From assembly GCA_963676355.1 (NCBI GenBank), contig OY781093.1, positions 620,001-684,000 of the forward strand: a stretch of 64,000 nt of DNA, read 5' to 3'. This DNA is from JAGLOK01 sp963676355 (GTDB lineage Bacteria; Bacillota; Clostridia; Christensenellales; UMGS416). Below the pieces are notes generated by a model. That model was not told where the DNA came from. It did no database searches and worked only from the letters and a program-made list of their open reading frames with translations. The number at the start of each line of letters is the position of its first letter. The stretch's first letter is position 1. This document shows, one piece after another, positions 36,084 to 45,348 of this stretch. The translations under genes and the position numbers were made by a program.

Positions 36084-36092
36084 TGATATAAA
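36084..36092 (+). promoter_or_regulatory. Extended -10 promoter of YtfQ-type transporter operon
   Basis: TGATATAAA fits an extended -10 and lies about 50 bases before the ATG at 36142. Upstream, an inverted repeat GATAG-N8-CTATC (36007-36024) is a possible activator site. No good -35 box is seen, which fits activator control. Confidence 0.35.
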
Positions 36093-36141
36093 ATTTATTG
36101 ACGACTTTCACACAACTATTATTTGGAAAGGAAAAAGAAGT

Positions 36142-37122
36142 ATGAAAAAAATTATCGTTTTACTTATTGCTGTGTTAATGGTGTTTGCTATGGTAGCATG
36201 CAACAGCGACAAAGCGGCAAAAGAAGAAGCATCCGACGGACTTACTAAAGTAGGTATCATCAACAACCCACCATCTGAATCTGGTTATCGTGCTGCTAAC
36301 GTAGCAGACTTTGAAACAGTATTCACAGAAGCAAATGGCTATGAGGTTTCAACATTCTACAGCCTAAAAAATGATGAACAGTTAAATGCAGCATCACAGT
36401 TTATAACTGATGGGGTTGACTATCTCCTTCTTTCAGCTGCTGCTACAGACGGCTGGGACACAGTTCTTGAAAATGCAAAAGAAGCTGGAATCAAAGTATT
36501 CTTGTTTGACCGCATGATAAACGCTGATGAGAGCTTATATGAAGCTGCTGTTGTTTCTGACATGGCTCAAGAAGGCACAACTGCTGTTAAATGGCTTAAA
36601 GACCAAGAACTTGACGTTTACAATGTTATACACATTCAGGGCGCAATGGGTTCAGATGCACAGATAGGCCGTACTGCAGCATTAGATGCTGAATTTGCAG
36701 CAGGCACAATGAACAAGGTTGTTCAGCAGACAGCTACATGGGATGAAGCTACAGCAAAAGAAATCGTTGAATCAGTAATCAACTCAGGTGATGAATTCAA
36801 TGTTATCTATGCAGAAAATGACGGCATGGCAAAAGGTGCTGTTGCAGCACTTGACGAAGCAGGTATCACACACGGCGTTGGCAAAGACGTTGTTGTTATG
36901 GGATTTGACTGCAACAAATGGGCACTTAGAGAATTGCTTGCACAGAACTGGAACTATGACGGACAGTGCAGCCCTTTCCAGGCTTCAGTTATTGATGAAA
37001 TGATAACTAAACTTGAAGATGGCGGAACACTTTCAGACAAAATAGTTATAAACGCAGAGCGCGGATTCGATGCAACTACTATCACTCAGGAAGACATCGA
37101 TACATATGGTCTCGGAGAATAA
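36142..37122 (+). CDS. ytfQ: YtfQ-like sugar-binding lipoprotein of the ABC transporter
   Basis: The 326-residue protein has a signal peptide with lipobox MVAC (Cys20) and the YtfQ fold: VGIINNPPSESGYRAAN, SAAATDGWDTVLENAKEAG, LFDRMI, IHIQGAMGSDAQIGRTAAL and VMGFDCNKWALREL. It is a close relative of the lipoprotein encoded at 34867, so the locus holds two binding proteins. It is followed by the ATPase and both permeases and is the likely transport component. E. coli YtfQ binds galactofuranose; a furanose or similar pentose/hexose ligand is plausible, though not proven here. GGAAAGGAAAAAG precedes the ATG. Confidence 0.88.
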   Translation: MKKIIVLLIAVLMVFAMVACNSDKAAKEEASDGLTKVGIINNPPSESGYRAANVADFETVFTEANGYEVSTFYSLKNDEQLNAASQFITDGVDYLLLSAAATDGWDTVLENAKEAGIKVFLFDRMINADESLYEAAVVSDMAQEGTTAVKWLKDQELDVYNVIHIQGAMGSDAQIGRTAALDAEFAAGTMNKVVQQTATWDEATAKEIVESVINSGDEFNVIYAENDGMAKGAVAALDEAGITHGVGKDVVVMGFDCNKWALRELLAQNWNYDGQCSPFQASVIDEMITKLEDGGTLSDKIVINAERGFDATTITQEDIDTYGLGE

Positions 37123-37236
37123 TTAACTAAATAACTGAAATCACAAAAATATGAGCGGTGCAGTGTATGGGTAAGTTTGCATACACGCACCGCCATCTTT
37201 AAGAAACTTGAAACGCTAAAGGATGGTAATATACCT

Positions 37237-38748
37237 ATGCAAAACGACATCGTTTTAACCATGCGGAACATTGATAAGGCATTCCCGGGTGTGCGTGCTT
37301 TGCAGAATGTTGATTTTACTCTTCATAAGGGCGAAATTCATGCCTTAATGGGCGAAAATGGCGCCGGCAAGTCAACGTTAATCAAAGTTTTAACAGGTGT
37401 ATTTACGAAAGATTCGGGGAAAATACACTTATCGGGCATTGACAAAGAAATTACTGTTAAATCACCGCAAGAGGCTCAGAATTTAGGAATAAGCACGGTT
37501 TATCAGGAAATAACACTTTGCCCAAATCTCACTGTAGCGGAAAACATGTTTATTGGGCGCGGAAACTATCGCTTCATAAACTGGCATGCTATGGAAAAAA
37601 GAACAACTGAAATACTTGAAAAACTTAAAATTCCGGCAAGAGCTACTCAACAGCTTGGAACTTGTTCACTGGCAGTGCAGCAAATGGTTGCAATCGCTAG
37701 GGCTGTTGATATGGACTGCAAGGTGCTTATACTGGATGAGCCAACCTCATCACTTGATGAACACGAGGTGGAAAAACTATTTTCGCTTATGCGTGAACTT
37801 AAATCAAACGGTGTTGGCGTAATTTTTATTACACATTTTCTCGAGCAAGTATATGAAGTTTGCGACAGGATAACAGTTTTGCGCAATGGCGAACTTATTG
37901 GAGAATATGCAGTGAATGATTTGCCGCGTGTACAGTTGATCTCTAAAATGATTGGTAAAAATCTGGATGACATCACAGAGCTTGAAAACAAAAAAACTTT
38001 TGTTGCAAAAATGGATGCTACACCGGTTTATGAGGCTTATGAACTTTCAAGTGCGGAAGGTGTACAGCCTTTTGACTTTGAAATTCATGAAGGAGAAGTA
38101 AACGGATTTACCGGTCTTTTAGGCTCAGGGCGTAGCGAAAGTGTGCGTGCAATTTTCGGAGCTGACAAAATAACCGGCGGTAGAGTAAACATGGCTGGTA
38201 AAAAAGTTAAAATTGCAAAACCGAAGGATGCTATGAAAAATGGTATAGGATATTTGCCGGAAGACAGAAAACAGGATGGAATCATTGAAGATTTATCTGT
38301 GCGCGAAAACATTATACTTGCATTGCAGGTGTTAAAAGGTTTTTTCAAGCCATTTTCAAATGCGGAGGCGGAAGCTTTTGCAGAAGAATATATAAAGCTA
38401 CTGGGCATAAAGACCGCTTCAACGGATACGCCTATAAAATCGCTTTCGGGAGGCAATCAGCAAAAAGCAATTCTTGCTCGCTGGCTGCTTACAAACCCAA
38501 AGTATCTTATTCTTGATGAACCGACTCGAGGCATTGATGTCGGAACCAAAGTGGAAATACAAAAACTTGTGCTGAAACTTGCAAAAGAAGGCGTAAGTGT
38601 GACATTTATTTCATCGGAAATAGAAGAAATGCTTCGTACTTGTTCGAAGCTTATTGTTATGAGAGACCGCAAAATAGTGGGCGAGTTAAAAGGCGATGGC
38701 ATGACGCAAGCTAATATTATGCACACAATAGCGGGGGAGGCAGAGTAA
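37237..38748 (+). CDS. ytfR: YtfR-like sugar ABC transporter ATPase
   Basis: The ATG at 37237 is chosen because the 503-residue product begins at the expected family start (ahead of the VLTMRNIDKAFPGVRAL segment); the longer frame from 37177 has no support. Two fused nucleotide-binding domains are present: domain 1 (about 5-245) with Walker A GENGAGKST, signature LAVQQMV and Walker B VLILDEPTSS; domain 2 (about 255-500) with degenerate Walker A GLLGSGRSE and intact signature LSGGNQQKAILARWL and Walker B LILDEPTRG. This matches RbsA/YtfR-type importers. It is 114 bases after ytfQ and abuts the permease genes. Confidence 0.92.
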   Translation: MQNDIVLTMRNIDKAFPGVRALQNVDFTLHKGEIHALMGENGAGKSTLIKVLTGVFTKDSGKIHLSGIDKEITVKSPQEAQNLGISTVYQEITLCPNLTVAENMFIGRGNYRFINWHAMEKRTTEILEKLKIPARATQQLGTCSLAVQQMVAIARAVDMDCKVLILDEPTSSLDEHEVEKLFSLMRELKSNGVGVIFITHFLEQVYEVCDRITVLRNGELIGEYAVNDLPRVQLISKMIGKNLDDITELENKKTFVAKMDATPVYEAYELSSAEGVQPFDFEIHEGEVNGFTGLLGSGRSESVRAIFGADKITGGRVNMAGKKVKIAKPKDAMKNGIGYLPEDRKQDGIIEDLSVRENIILALQVLKGFFKPFSNAEAEAFAEEYIKLLGIKTASTDTPIKSLSGGNQQKAILARWLLTNPKYLILDEPTRGIDVGTKVEIQKLVLKLAKEGVSVTFISSEIEEMLRTCSKLIVMRDRKIVGELKGDGMTQANIMHTIAGEAE

Positions 38749-39816
38749 ATGAATAAAGCCAAAGAAGCTTTTAAGAAACTATCAAAATCCCAATTGGTTA
38801 TCCCGTTGTTTGCGCTATTTTTAATAATTATATTTAACTTATTTAGGGATATTGGTTTTTTTGAATTAAAAATTACACACAACAACGCCGGCAACGTTGT
38901 TCTTGCCGGAAATATCATAAGTATACTAAACGGTGCTTCTGAGCTTGCCGTATTGGCTATCGGAATGACGCTTGTTACGGCTTCTTCAAAAGGTCAGGAC
39001 ATCAGCGTTGGTGCAGCGGCAGCAATAGCGGGCAGTGTGTTTGTTCGTATTCTTCGTGAAAATGAAGTGACAATGCCAATTATACTTGTTGCATTTTTGG
39101 CAAGCTGTGTTGTTGCAATTATATTTGGAGCATTCAATGGTACATTGGTTGCGATATTTAATATTCAGCCGATGATAGCAACACTTATATTGTTCACTGC
39201 GGGTCGGTCTGTGGCCTATTGGATAAACGGTGGCGCAACGCCGACTGTTGAAAGCCCGCTTTTGGGACATATCGGAAGTTTCATTCCAGGCATACCAATA
39301 CCTACACCTATTATTATAGTAGTAGTTTTCGGGGTGCTGGTGTCGTTAATATTGCGGTTTACCAATCTGGGATTATACACGCAGGCGGTTGGAATAAATG
39401 AAAAATCTGCTCGTTTAAACGGCATAAACTCTATCTTAATGAAATTCATTTCATTTATGATACTTGGTGTTTGTTGTGCAATAGCAGGAGCTATAGGTGT
39501 AAGCAGAATAGGCCTTATTAATCACGAAACTATTCTATTGGATATTGAAATGGATGCTATTTTGGCAGTTGCTATTGGAGGCAACGCACTAAGCGGAGGA
39601 AAGTTTAACATAATGGGTTCAGTTATTGGCGCATATGTAATTCAAGCATTAACCATTACGCTATATGCTATGAAAGTTCCTTCAACGGCGATAAAAGCAT
39701 GCAAGGCGATTGTTATAATAATCATTGTTGTAATAGGTTCGCCTATTGTAAAACAAAAAGTTCTCCAACTGCGCGATAGGCTGTTTAAAAAATCAACGAA
39801 AGTAACGGAGATCTGA
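38749..39816 (+). CDS. ytfT: YtfT-like sugar ABC transporter permease
   Basis: The 355-residue membrane protein starts right after the ATPase stop, with GGGGGAGG before the ATG. It has about eight to ten helices and the motifs AVLAIGMTLV, DISVGAAAAIAGSVF, FNIQPMIATLILFTAGRSVAYWI and AVAIGGNALSGGKFN that mark YtfT. The usual GGIDLSVG reads SSKGQDISVG here. It is a permease subunit paired with the next gene; together they form the channel for the sugar delivered by YtfQ. Confidence 0.9.
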   Translation: MNKAKEAFKKLSKSQLVIPLFALFLIIIFNLFRDIGFFELKITHNNAGNVVLAGNIISILNGASELAVLAIGMTLVTASSKGQDISVGAAAAIAGSVFVRILRENEVTMPIILVAFLASCVVAIIFGAFNGTLVAIFNIQPMIATLILFTAGRSVAYWINGGATPTVESPLLGHIGSFIPGIPIPTPIIIVVVFGVLVSLILRFTNLGLYTQAVGINEKSARLNGINSILMKFISFMILGVCCAIAGAIGVSRIGLINHETILLDIEMDAILAVAIGGNALSGGKFNIMGSVIGAYVIQALTITLYAMKVPSTAIKACKAIVIIIIVVIGSPIVKQKVLQLRDRLFKKSTKVTEI

Positions 39817-39817
39817 T

Positions 39818-40936
39818 ATGTCAAACAAAAAAAGTTTATTTGCATGGATAAAAAAGAAAAAAGGCAAAGAACCTATTTCCAATACTAATTTGCTTTTGAC
39901 TATAACTATCTGCATATTTATTGGAATGTATGTGCTTGCTATGATAGCTTGGGGAGGAGGGTTTTTAAATCCTCAACAGTTCCTTGATATCTTCAATAAT
40001 AATGCGTTTTTGATAATTATATCCTGCGGCTTGACAATTGTTATGATAGCAGGCGGCATAGATATTTCTGTTGGCGGCATCACGGCATTTGTAACTATGG
40101 TGTGTGTTGTTTATCTTGATGATTACAATAGCAGTCTAGTGGGTTCAATGGCGATAGCTTTAAGCATCGGGCTGACATTTGGATTGATTCAGGGATTTTT
40201 GATTGCATATCTTGATATACAGCCATTTATTATAACCCTTGCCGGCATGTTCTTTGCAAAAGGAATGACAACAGTTGTAAGCGGTGTGCCTCGTACTGCT
40301 ACCAATGAAGCATTTATGGCGCTGAAAAAAATGCGTATAGTTATTCCGGGTATAGGATCTTACGGAAAAGCAGGCAACTTTATTTCGGCAAAAATTGAGC
40401 CGGGAGTCCTTGTGGCATTGGGAGTGGTGCTTGTGATATTCATACTCTTAAGATGGACGCGATTTGGACGAAACTTATATGCTGTTGGTGGGAACAATCA
40501 AAGTGCAATGATGCTTGGCATTAATGTTAAGCGCACAAAGTTCTTTGCACACGTTATGTGCGGCCTATTAGCCGGAATTGGTGGATACGTATATCTCATG
40601 CACACAGGAGCAGGCAACGCATCCAATGCAACAGCTGCTGAAATGCAGGCTATTGCATCCTCGATTATCGGCGGCACGCTTCTAACAGGCGGTGTGGGGA
40701 ATGTAGTGGGCACGCTTTTTGGAGTGCTGTCATTAAAGACTATAAGCAACATTGTTATCGCATCAGGACTTCGAGAGCCTTATTGGCAGAGCATCACGAC
40801 AGGACTTATGCTTTGCTTCTTTATCTTGTTGCAGAGTGTTGTTCTTGCTGTTCGTGCAAAAAGTGGAATGAAAGTTCCGGTGCCCAGTTGGTTAAAAATG
40901 AAAAGAAAAGTAAAGCCTGATATAGCTAAAAAATAG
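39818..40936 (+). CDS. yjfF: YjfF-like sugar ABC transporter permease
   Basis: The 372-residue membrane protein lies one base after the preceding stop. Hallmarks are IISCGLTIVMIAGGIDISVGGI, LDIQPFIITLAGMFFAKGMTTVVSG, YAVGGNNQSAMMLGINV and AIASSIIGGTLLTGGVGNVVGTLFGVLS, which correspond closely to YjfF. The N-terminus is about 20 residues longer and very basic. It completes the four-gene importer, and its stop is followed by a terminator. Confidence 0.9.
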   Translation: MSNKKSLFAWIKKKKGKEPISNTNLLLTITICIFIGMYVLAMIAWGGGFLNPQQFLDIFNNNAFLIIISCGLTIVMIAGGIDISVGGITAFVTMVCVVYLDDYNSSLVGSMAIALSIGLTFGLIQGFLIAYLDIQPFIITLAGMFFAKGMTTVVSGVPRTATNEAFMALKKMRIVIPGIGSYGKAGNFISAKIEPGVLVALGVVLVIFILLRWTRFGRNLYAVGGNNQSAMMLGINVKRTKFFAHVMCGLLAGIGGYVYLMHTGAGNASNATAAEMQAIASSIIGGTLLTGGVGNVVGTLFGVLSLKTISNIVIASGLREPYWQSITTGLMLCFFILLQSVVLAVRAKSGMKVPVPSWLKMKRKVKPDIAKK

Positions 40937-41023
40937 GGTTATTGCTTTGAAAAATAACTTTAGCCATATAAAATATGGATATAGGTACATTTGAATTAAG
41001 ACAAGAAAACATTTAAATAGAAT

Positions 41024-41058
41024 AATTAAAAACACTACTTAAAGTGGTGTTTTTAATT
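41024..41058 (+). terminator. Rho-independent terminator of transporter operon
   Basis: A stem of about 14 bases (AATTAAAAACACTACT with AGTGGTGTTTTTAATT, one wobble) has a small loop and a built-in T5 run. It lies 88 bases after the yjfF stop. Confidence 0.75.
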
Positions 41059-41184
41059 GTATAATACTGTAATCTGATATATACTAAAGTCGTATTTAAA
41101 TATGGGCTTTAATGATATTATATTCAAATTAATCAATTTACACATTCGGACTCAATCTTTGAAAAGCAACAAAAAGGATATGAT

Positions 41185-42210
41185 ATGGATTCGCAGGTTA
41201 AAAAACAAACAATACTTGTAGTAGATGATACTCCATTAAATTTAGAGGTTTTGTCAGAAATACTTAAAGATGACTACAACATTAAGTTGGCAAAAAACGG
41301 CAAGATAGCGCTAAAAATAGCAGAAAAATTTCAACCGGATTTGATTTTGCTTGATATTATGATGCCTGAAATGGATGGATATGAAGTTTGCATGAAACTC
41401 AAGCAAAATCCTGTTTTAAAAGGAATACCTGTTATATTTGTAACTGCAAAAGATCAAGAAACAGATGAAGCAAAGGGATTTGAGCTTGGCGCTGTGGACT
41501 ATATCACAAAGCCTGTAAGTCCTGTGCTTGTAAGAGCTAGGGTGCACACTCACCTTGTGCTATTTGATCAAAAAAGAGAGTTAAAAAGACAAGTTTTTGA
41601 AAAAACGAAGGAACTTAACGAAACACGGTTAAAGACAATAAATATGCTTGGCATGGCATCAGAATATAAGGATAAAGAAACTGGCGCACACATTATTAGA
41701 ATGAGCACATACAGTTATATTATCGCAAAAGCCTATGGTATTTCAGAAGATGAAGCCCAAAGTATCCTTCATGCCGCGCCGATGCACGATATTGGTAAAG
41801 TTAGCATTCCAGATAGTATATTAAAAAAACCGGGGAAACTGGATACAGAAGAATTTGAGATTATGAAGACACATTGCACGGCAGGCGAGAAGATACTAAA
41901 AGAGCAGGATGATGATCTTTTTAAGGTCGCGGCTATAGTTGCAAAACAACATCATGAAAAATGGAATGGAAGAGGTTATCCGGGTGGATTAAAAGGCGAT
42001 AAGATAAGCATCTATGCCAGAATAGTGGCAATTGCAGATGTTTTTGATGCGCTTACATCAAAGAGGCCGTATAAAGAGGCTTGGGAGCCTGAGAGGGCAA
42101 TAAAGCTTATGCATGAAGAATCGGGAGAGCATTTTGATCCGCTAGTTGTGAAGGCTTTTGACGCCTCTTTGGATAAGATAATGAAAGTACTCAATAAATA
42201 CAAGAACTGA
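41185..42210 (+). CDS. Response regulator with HD-GYP c-di-GMP phosphodiesterase domain
   Basis: The 341-residue protein has a receiver domain (1-125) with phospho-acceptor Asp57 in LLDIMMPEMDG and Lys in YITKPV, then an HD-GYP domain (about 160-335): HIIRMS, HDIGKVSIPDSILKKPGKL and HHEKWNGRGYPGGLKG, containing the HD metal site and the G-Y-P signature. These enzymes hydrolyse cyclic di-GMP (or cGAMP). AAAAGGA precedes the ATG. The gene stands alone between a transporter operon and a leftward regulator. It may counter the diguanylate cyclase encoded at 51519-52988. Confidence 0.93.
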   Translation: MDSQVKKQTILVVDDTPLNLEVLSEILKDDYNIKLAKNGKIALKIAEKFQPDLILLDIMMPEMDGYEVCMKLKQNPVLKGIPVIFVTAKDQETDEAKGFELGAVDYITKPVSPVLVRARVHTHLVLFDQKRELKRQVFEKTKELNETRLKTINMLGMASEYKDKETGAHIIRMSTYSYIIAKAYGISEDEAQSILHAAPMHDIGKVSIPDSILKKPGKLDTEEFEIMKTHCTAGEKILKEQDDDLFKVAAIVAKQHHEKWNGRGYPGGLKGDKISIYARIVAIADVFDALTSKRPYKEAWEPERAIKLMHEESGEHFDPLVVKAFDASLDKIMKVLNKYKN

Positions 42211-42252
42211 TTTTAATCAATATGGCAGCGTCTAAATTAAGGAGGTTGTGCA

Positions 42253-43206
42253 TTACTCCTCCGCTGGCAAGTCTTCGGCACTTGTCCAGCCACTATATGC
42301 CATGATGCGCGGATTTACTGGCCTTTTGGAAACGCCCCTATTATTGCGATAGAATCTCGGAGAAACACCAAGAAGCTGCATAAAGCATCTGTTAAAGCTA
42401 GAGATTGAGAAAAAGCCTACAGATTCAGAGATTGAAATGATATTGTTTGATGTTGAAAGAAGAAGTTCACAAGCATTGTCTATTCTAAGTTTATTTATAA
42501 AATAATGTGGTGTATAGCCCATAACAGAAAGAAAAGTTCGTCTAAAATGGGTTGCGCTGAGATTGCACATTTGTGCAAGCGAATCAATATAAATACGGCT
42601 TGTATAATTGCTATTAATATAATTTAAAGCAGGCGCGAGCTGATGAAGGCTTGAATATCCGGGATCTTTTTTCTCATTTAAGCTATCTTTTATACGCAGA
42701 AGATAGTAATAAAGTGTACGCAAAAGAGTATCGACAACCATTTTGTAGCCATCTTTTTTTGCTCTCATTTCTTCTATAATATTTGTAATGCAAAAGTATA
42801 GGCGGGGATATTTATCTTCGTTGAACATAAGATAAAAATCCAAACTTTGAATCTGTTCGGCTTCAGATAAACTTTCATGCGAAGTGTTTTCGAACATGAA
42901 ATGGTGAAAGTCAATAAACAGATACGACCATAGGCTTTTCTTGCCCTTTGAAGAATATGTTGTGTGCGCAATTTGCTTGGGAACGCACGCTATATCGCCA
43001 GCTGAAAAAGACAAGTCGGCATCTTCAAAAATCATGGTGCCACTGTCTGTATGGCACATTCCTATCTCGAAACAATTATGGAAATGTAGTCTCTTATTCT
43101 TTATGTCAGAGATATGCCAATCTTCACCGTCAAGCAGGATAATAGGGAACTGCTTGGGAAGTTCATAAATACGATACTCAACAATTGCTTTTCTTGGGCG
43201 ACCCAT
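42253..43206 (-). CDS. AraC-family regulator with cupin-like sensor domain
   Basis: The ATG at 43206 is preferred because GAAGGAG precedes it, giving 317 residues; the longer frame to 43254 adds 16 residues without support. The N-terminal half (about 20-140) is a cupin-like sugar-sensing domain (LHFHNCFEIGMCHTDSGTMIFE, then FSAGDIACVPKQIAHT). The C-terminal AraC helix-turn-helix pair spans about 205-300 (NLSATHFRRTFLSVMGYTPHYFINKL, then FSISSFNRCFMQLLGVSPRFYR). It is divergent from transporter 2 and probably controls it. Confidence 0.92.
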   Translation of the reverse strand: MGRPRKAIVEYRIYELPKQFPIILLDGEDWHISDIKNKRLHFHNCFEIGMCHTDSGTMIFEDADLSFSAGDIACVPKQIAHTTYSSKGKKSLWSYLFIDFHHFMFENTSHESLSEAEQIQSLDFYLMFNEDKYPRLYFCITNIIEEMRAKKDGYKMVVDTLLRTLYYYLLRIKDSLNEKKDPGYSSLHQLAPALNYINSNYTSRIYIDSLAQMCNLSATHFRRTFLSVMGYTPHYFINKLRIDNACELLLSTSNNIISISESVGFFSISSFNRCFMQLLGVSPRFYRNNRGVSKRPVNPRIMAYSGWTSAEDLPAEE

Positions 43207-43252
43207 AGAAATACTCCTTCTTAATTCGTTTGGAGACTGTGCATTTATAAAC

Positions 43253-43258
43253 ATTATA
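43253..43258 (-). promoter_or_regulatory. Predicted -10 box of the AraC regulator
   Basis: Reading the minus strand, GATATAATG supplies TATAAT 47 bases upstream of the ATG. The -35 region is weak (TATTTT). Confidence 0.35.
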
Positions 43259-43355
43259 TCGCAAATTTTATAATGAAAATAGTATAAAATTGTTGAAATA
43301 GCACAAAAATAGCTTAAAAAAAGTCGTTTTTGCGCAGTTATACATTGTTTTTCGG

Positions 43356-43385
43356 TTGAATTGTACTGCTAAATATTTCTATAAT
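43356..43385 (+). promoter_or_regulatory. Predicted promoter of transporter 2
   Basis: TTGAAT at 43356-43361 and a perfect TATAAT at 43380-43385 are separated by 18 bases. The region is shared with the divergent AraC gene, whose product probably binds between them. Confidence 0.55.
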
Positions 43386-43428
43386 TAATAGAGTAATAAT
43401 TATAATCAATCAACTTATGGAGGCAACT

Positions 43429-44394
43429 ATGGGAGAGGGAAAGCTTACAAAAAGACATCAAAGCAAACATCCGTCGATTTTAAAAACGGCGTTTTTTCGT
43501 GCGCTAAAAAAGAATTGGCAGCTTTATGTTTTACTCCTTTTACCGATATCTTTTATTATTATTTTTAAATACGCAGCATACCCCGGTTTGCGTATAGCGT
43601 TTATGAATTTCAAACCAGCAAAAGGATTTAGTGGAAGCGAATGGGTTGGGTTTGAAACATTTCAAAAAATATTTAAGGATGCAGATTTTATCCGTGCGAT
43701 AAGAAATTCTATAGCATTTAACTTTTTGGATTTATTCCTTGGTTTTCCTGCACCTGTTTTATTGGCAATCATGCTTAATGAATTAAGATATAAGACTTTT
43801 AAAAAAGTTTCACAGACGATACTTTATCTGCCTCACTTTTTATCATGGGTAATTATTGCAAGCGTTGCTTATTCGCTATTTAAGCCGGAGACAGGCTTGG
43901 TTAATGTTTTATTGGTGAATATGGGTGCAATCGAAAAAGGGATACCGTTTTTAACTGAAAAATGGCATTGGGCAGCCAGCTATCTTATTGTTGCAGTATG
44001 GCAAAGCATGGGCTGGGGAACAATTATTTACCTTGCGGCGATTACAGGAATAAACACTGAGCTTTATGAAGCGGCAACAATGGATGGTGCAAACAGAATG
44101 CGCAAGATTTGGCACATCACGCTGCCGGGTATACGTCCTACGATGGTTACGCTTCTTATCATAAACCTTGGAAGAATAATGGGTTCAAACTTTGAGCGCC
44201 TGTATGCGTTTGGCAATGTACAGGTTGTGGACTTCCAATATCAGTTGGCGATATACATCTATCAAAAAGGACTGGCAGGAGGAAACTTTTCCAGAGCCAC
44301 GGCGGTGGGACTTTTCCAGTCGTTGGTTGGCTTCTTGCTTGTTTTGGCAGCTGATTTTGCAGCAAAGCGCCTCAACGAAGACGGCTTGCTATAA
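43429..44394 (+). CDS. Sugar ABC transporter permease 2, LplB/YteP type
   Basis: The ATG at 43429 is chosen because GGAGG at 43419-43423 precedes it; the ATG at 43417 overlaps that site. The 321-residue protein shows YVLLLLPISFIIIF, AYPGLRIAFMNFKPAKGFSG, QTILYLPHFLSWVII and the EAA loop (WGTIIYLAAITGINTELYEAATMDGA). It is the same family as the permease at 14416, with clear divergence in the linkers. With the next permease and lipoprotein it forms an importer lacking an ATPase gene, so a shared ATPase is expected. Confidence 0.93.
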   Translation: MGEGKLTKRHQSKHPSILKTAFFRALKKNWQLYVLLLLPISFIIIFKYAAYPGLRIAFMNFKPAKGFSGSEWVGFETFQKIFKDADFIRAIRNSIAFNFLDLFLGFPAPVLLAIMLNELRYKTFKKVSQTILYLPHFLSWVIIASVAYSLFKPETGLVNVLLVNMGAIEKGIPFLTEKWHWAASYLIVAVWQSMGWGTIIYLAAITGINTELYEAATMDGANRMRKIWHITLPGIRPTMVTLLIINLGRIMGSNFERLYAFGNVQVVDFQYQLAIYIYQKGLAGGNFSRATAVGLFQSLVGFLLVLAADFAAKRLNEDGLL

Positions 44395-44406
44395 GGAGGG
44401 GAGATA

Positions 44407-45291
44407 ATGAGTAATAAGATTACAAGTTACAAACGTTTGAGAACTGGTGATGTAGTGATTATGGCTATTATAGCTCTCCTTTGCCTCACGTGTATTCTTC
44501 CGTTTCTTCATATTTTTTCGAAGTCTCTGTCCTCTAATACTATGGTTTTAAGTAAAAAAGTTTTTCTTATTCCGAGAGAATTTTCACTTAACGCATATGT
44601 AACGGTGTTTAGCGATGGTCAGTTAACACACTCAATGATATACAGTTTGTACGTTACATTCTTGTTTACGGTAATAGGAATGATTGTTACAATATGCGCT
44701 GCATATCCACTTTCAAGAAGATACCTTGGAGGGCGCGTGTTTATATCGCTGTTTATACTTTTCACGCTCTATTTTAGTGCGGGACTAATTCCTGAATATT
44801 TGCTGATGAAGCAACTAGGCTTGCTTAACAAAATGTGGGTTCTTGTTCTTCCTTTGTGCTTTTCGCCGTTTAATATGCTTATTATGAAAAGCTTCTTTCA
44901 GTCTACAATACCCGAGACTTTGGAAGAAGCGGCATTTCTTGACGGGGCTAATCATTTTCAGATAATGTTTAGAATTCTTTTGCCTTTAAGTAAGCCAATA
45001 CTTGCTACATTGTCATTGTTTTATGCGGTTGGTCGCTGGAATGCATATGCGGATGCTAAATATTTTATAACAACGAAATCACTTCAGCCGATACAGCTTC
45101 TGCTGTCCAATATGATTTTAAATTCTTCAAATGATGCAATAAGCATATCCGAGTCGGCAGCAAACACAAGCACTCCAGAGGTGCTACAGTCGGCAGCTGT
45201 TATGTTTGCAACTATACCAATTATCTGCATATATCCATTTTTGCAGAAATATTTTGTTAAAGGCGTCATGATTGGCGCGGTTAAGGGTTAA
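44407..45291 (+). CDS. Sugar ABC transporter permease 2, LplC/YtcP type
   Basis: The 294-residue protein follows an AAGGAGGGG site, 12 bases after the previous stop. Motifs FSAGLIPEYLLMKQLGLLNKMW, the EAA loop (PETLEEAAFLDGANHFQIM, then LPLSKP) and the ending YFVKGVMIGAVKG identify LplC-type permeases. About six helices are visible. It pairs with the LplB-type permease of the same operon. Confidence 0.93.
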   Translation: MSNKITSYKRLRTGDVVIMAIIALLCLTCILPFLHIFSKSLSSNTMVLSKKVFLIPREFSLNAYVTVFSDGQLTHSMIYSLYVTFLFTVIGMIVTICAAYPLSRRYLGGRVFISLFILFTLYFSAGLIPEYLLMKQLGLLNKMWVLVLPLCFSPFNMLIMKSFFQSTIPETLEEAAFLDGANHFQIMFRILLPLSKPILATLSLFYAVGRWNAYADAKYFITTKSLQPIQLLLSNMILNSSNDAISISESAANTSTPEVLQSAAVMFATIPIICIYPFLQKYFVKGVMIGAVKG

Positions 45292-45348
45292 TTTGAAATA
45301 ATGCCTCATAGTAGAGGTTTATTTATAATTCTATCAAGGAGGAAGGAA

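Noticed and set aside
38457..38918. 153-residue open frame on the minus strand
   Set aside because: Antisense across the ATPase-permease junction; no independent support.
41059..41184. c-di-GMP riboswitch upstream of the HD-GYP gene
   Set aside because: I looked for the conserved GEMM core and found no convincing match; the region is simply AT-rich.
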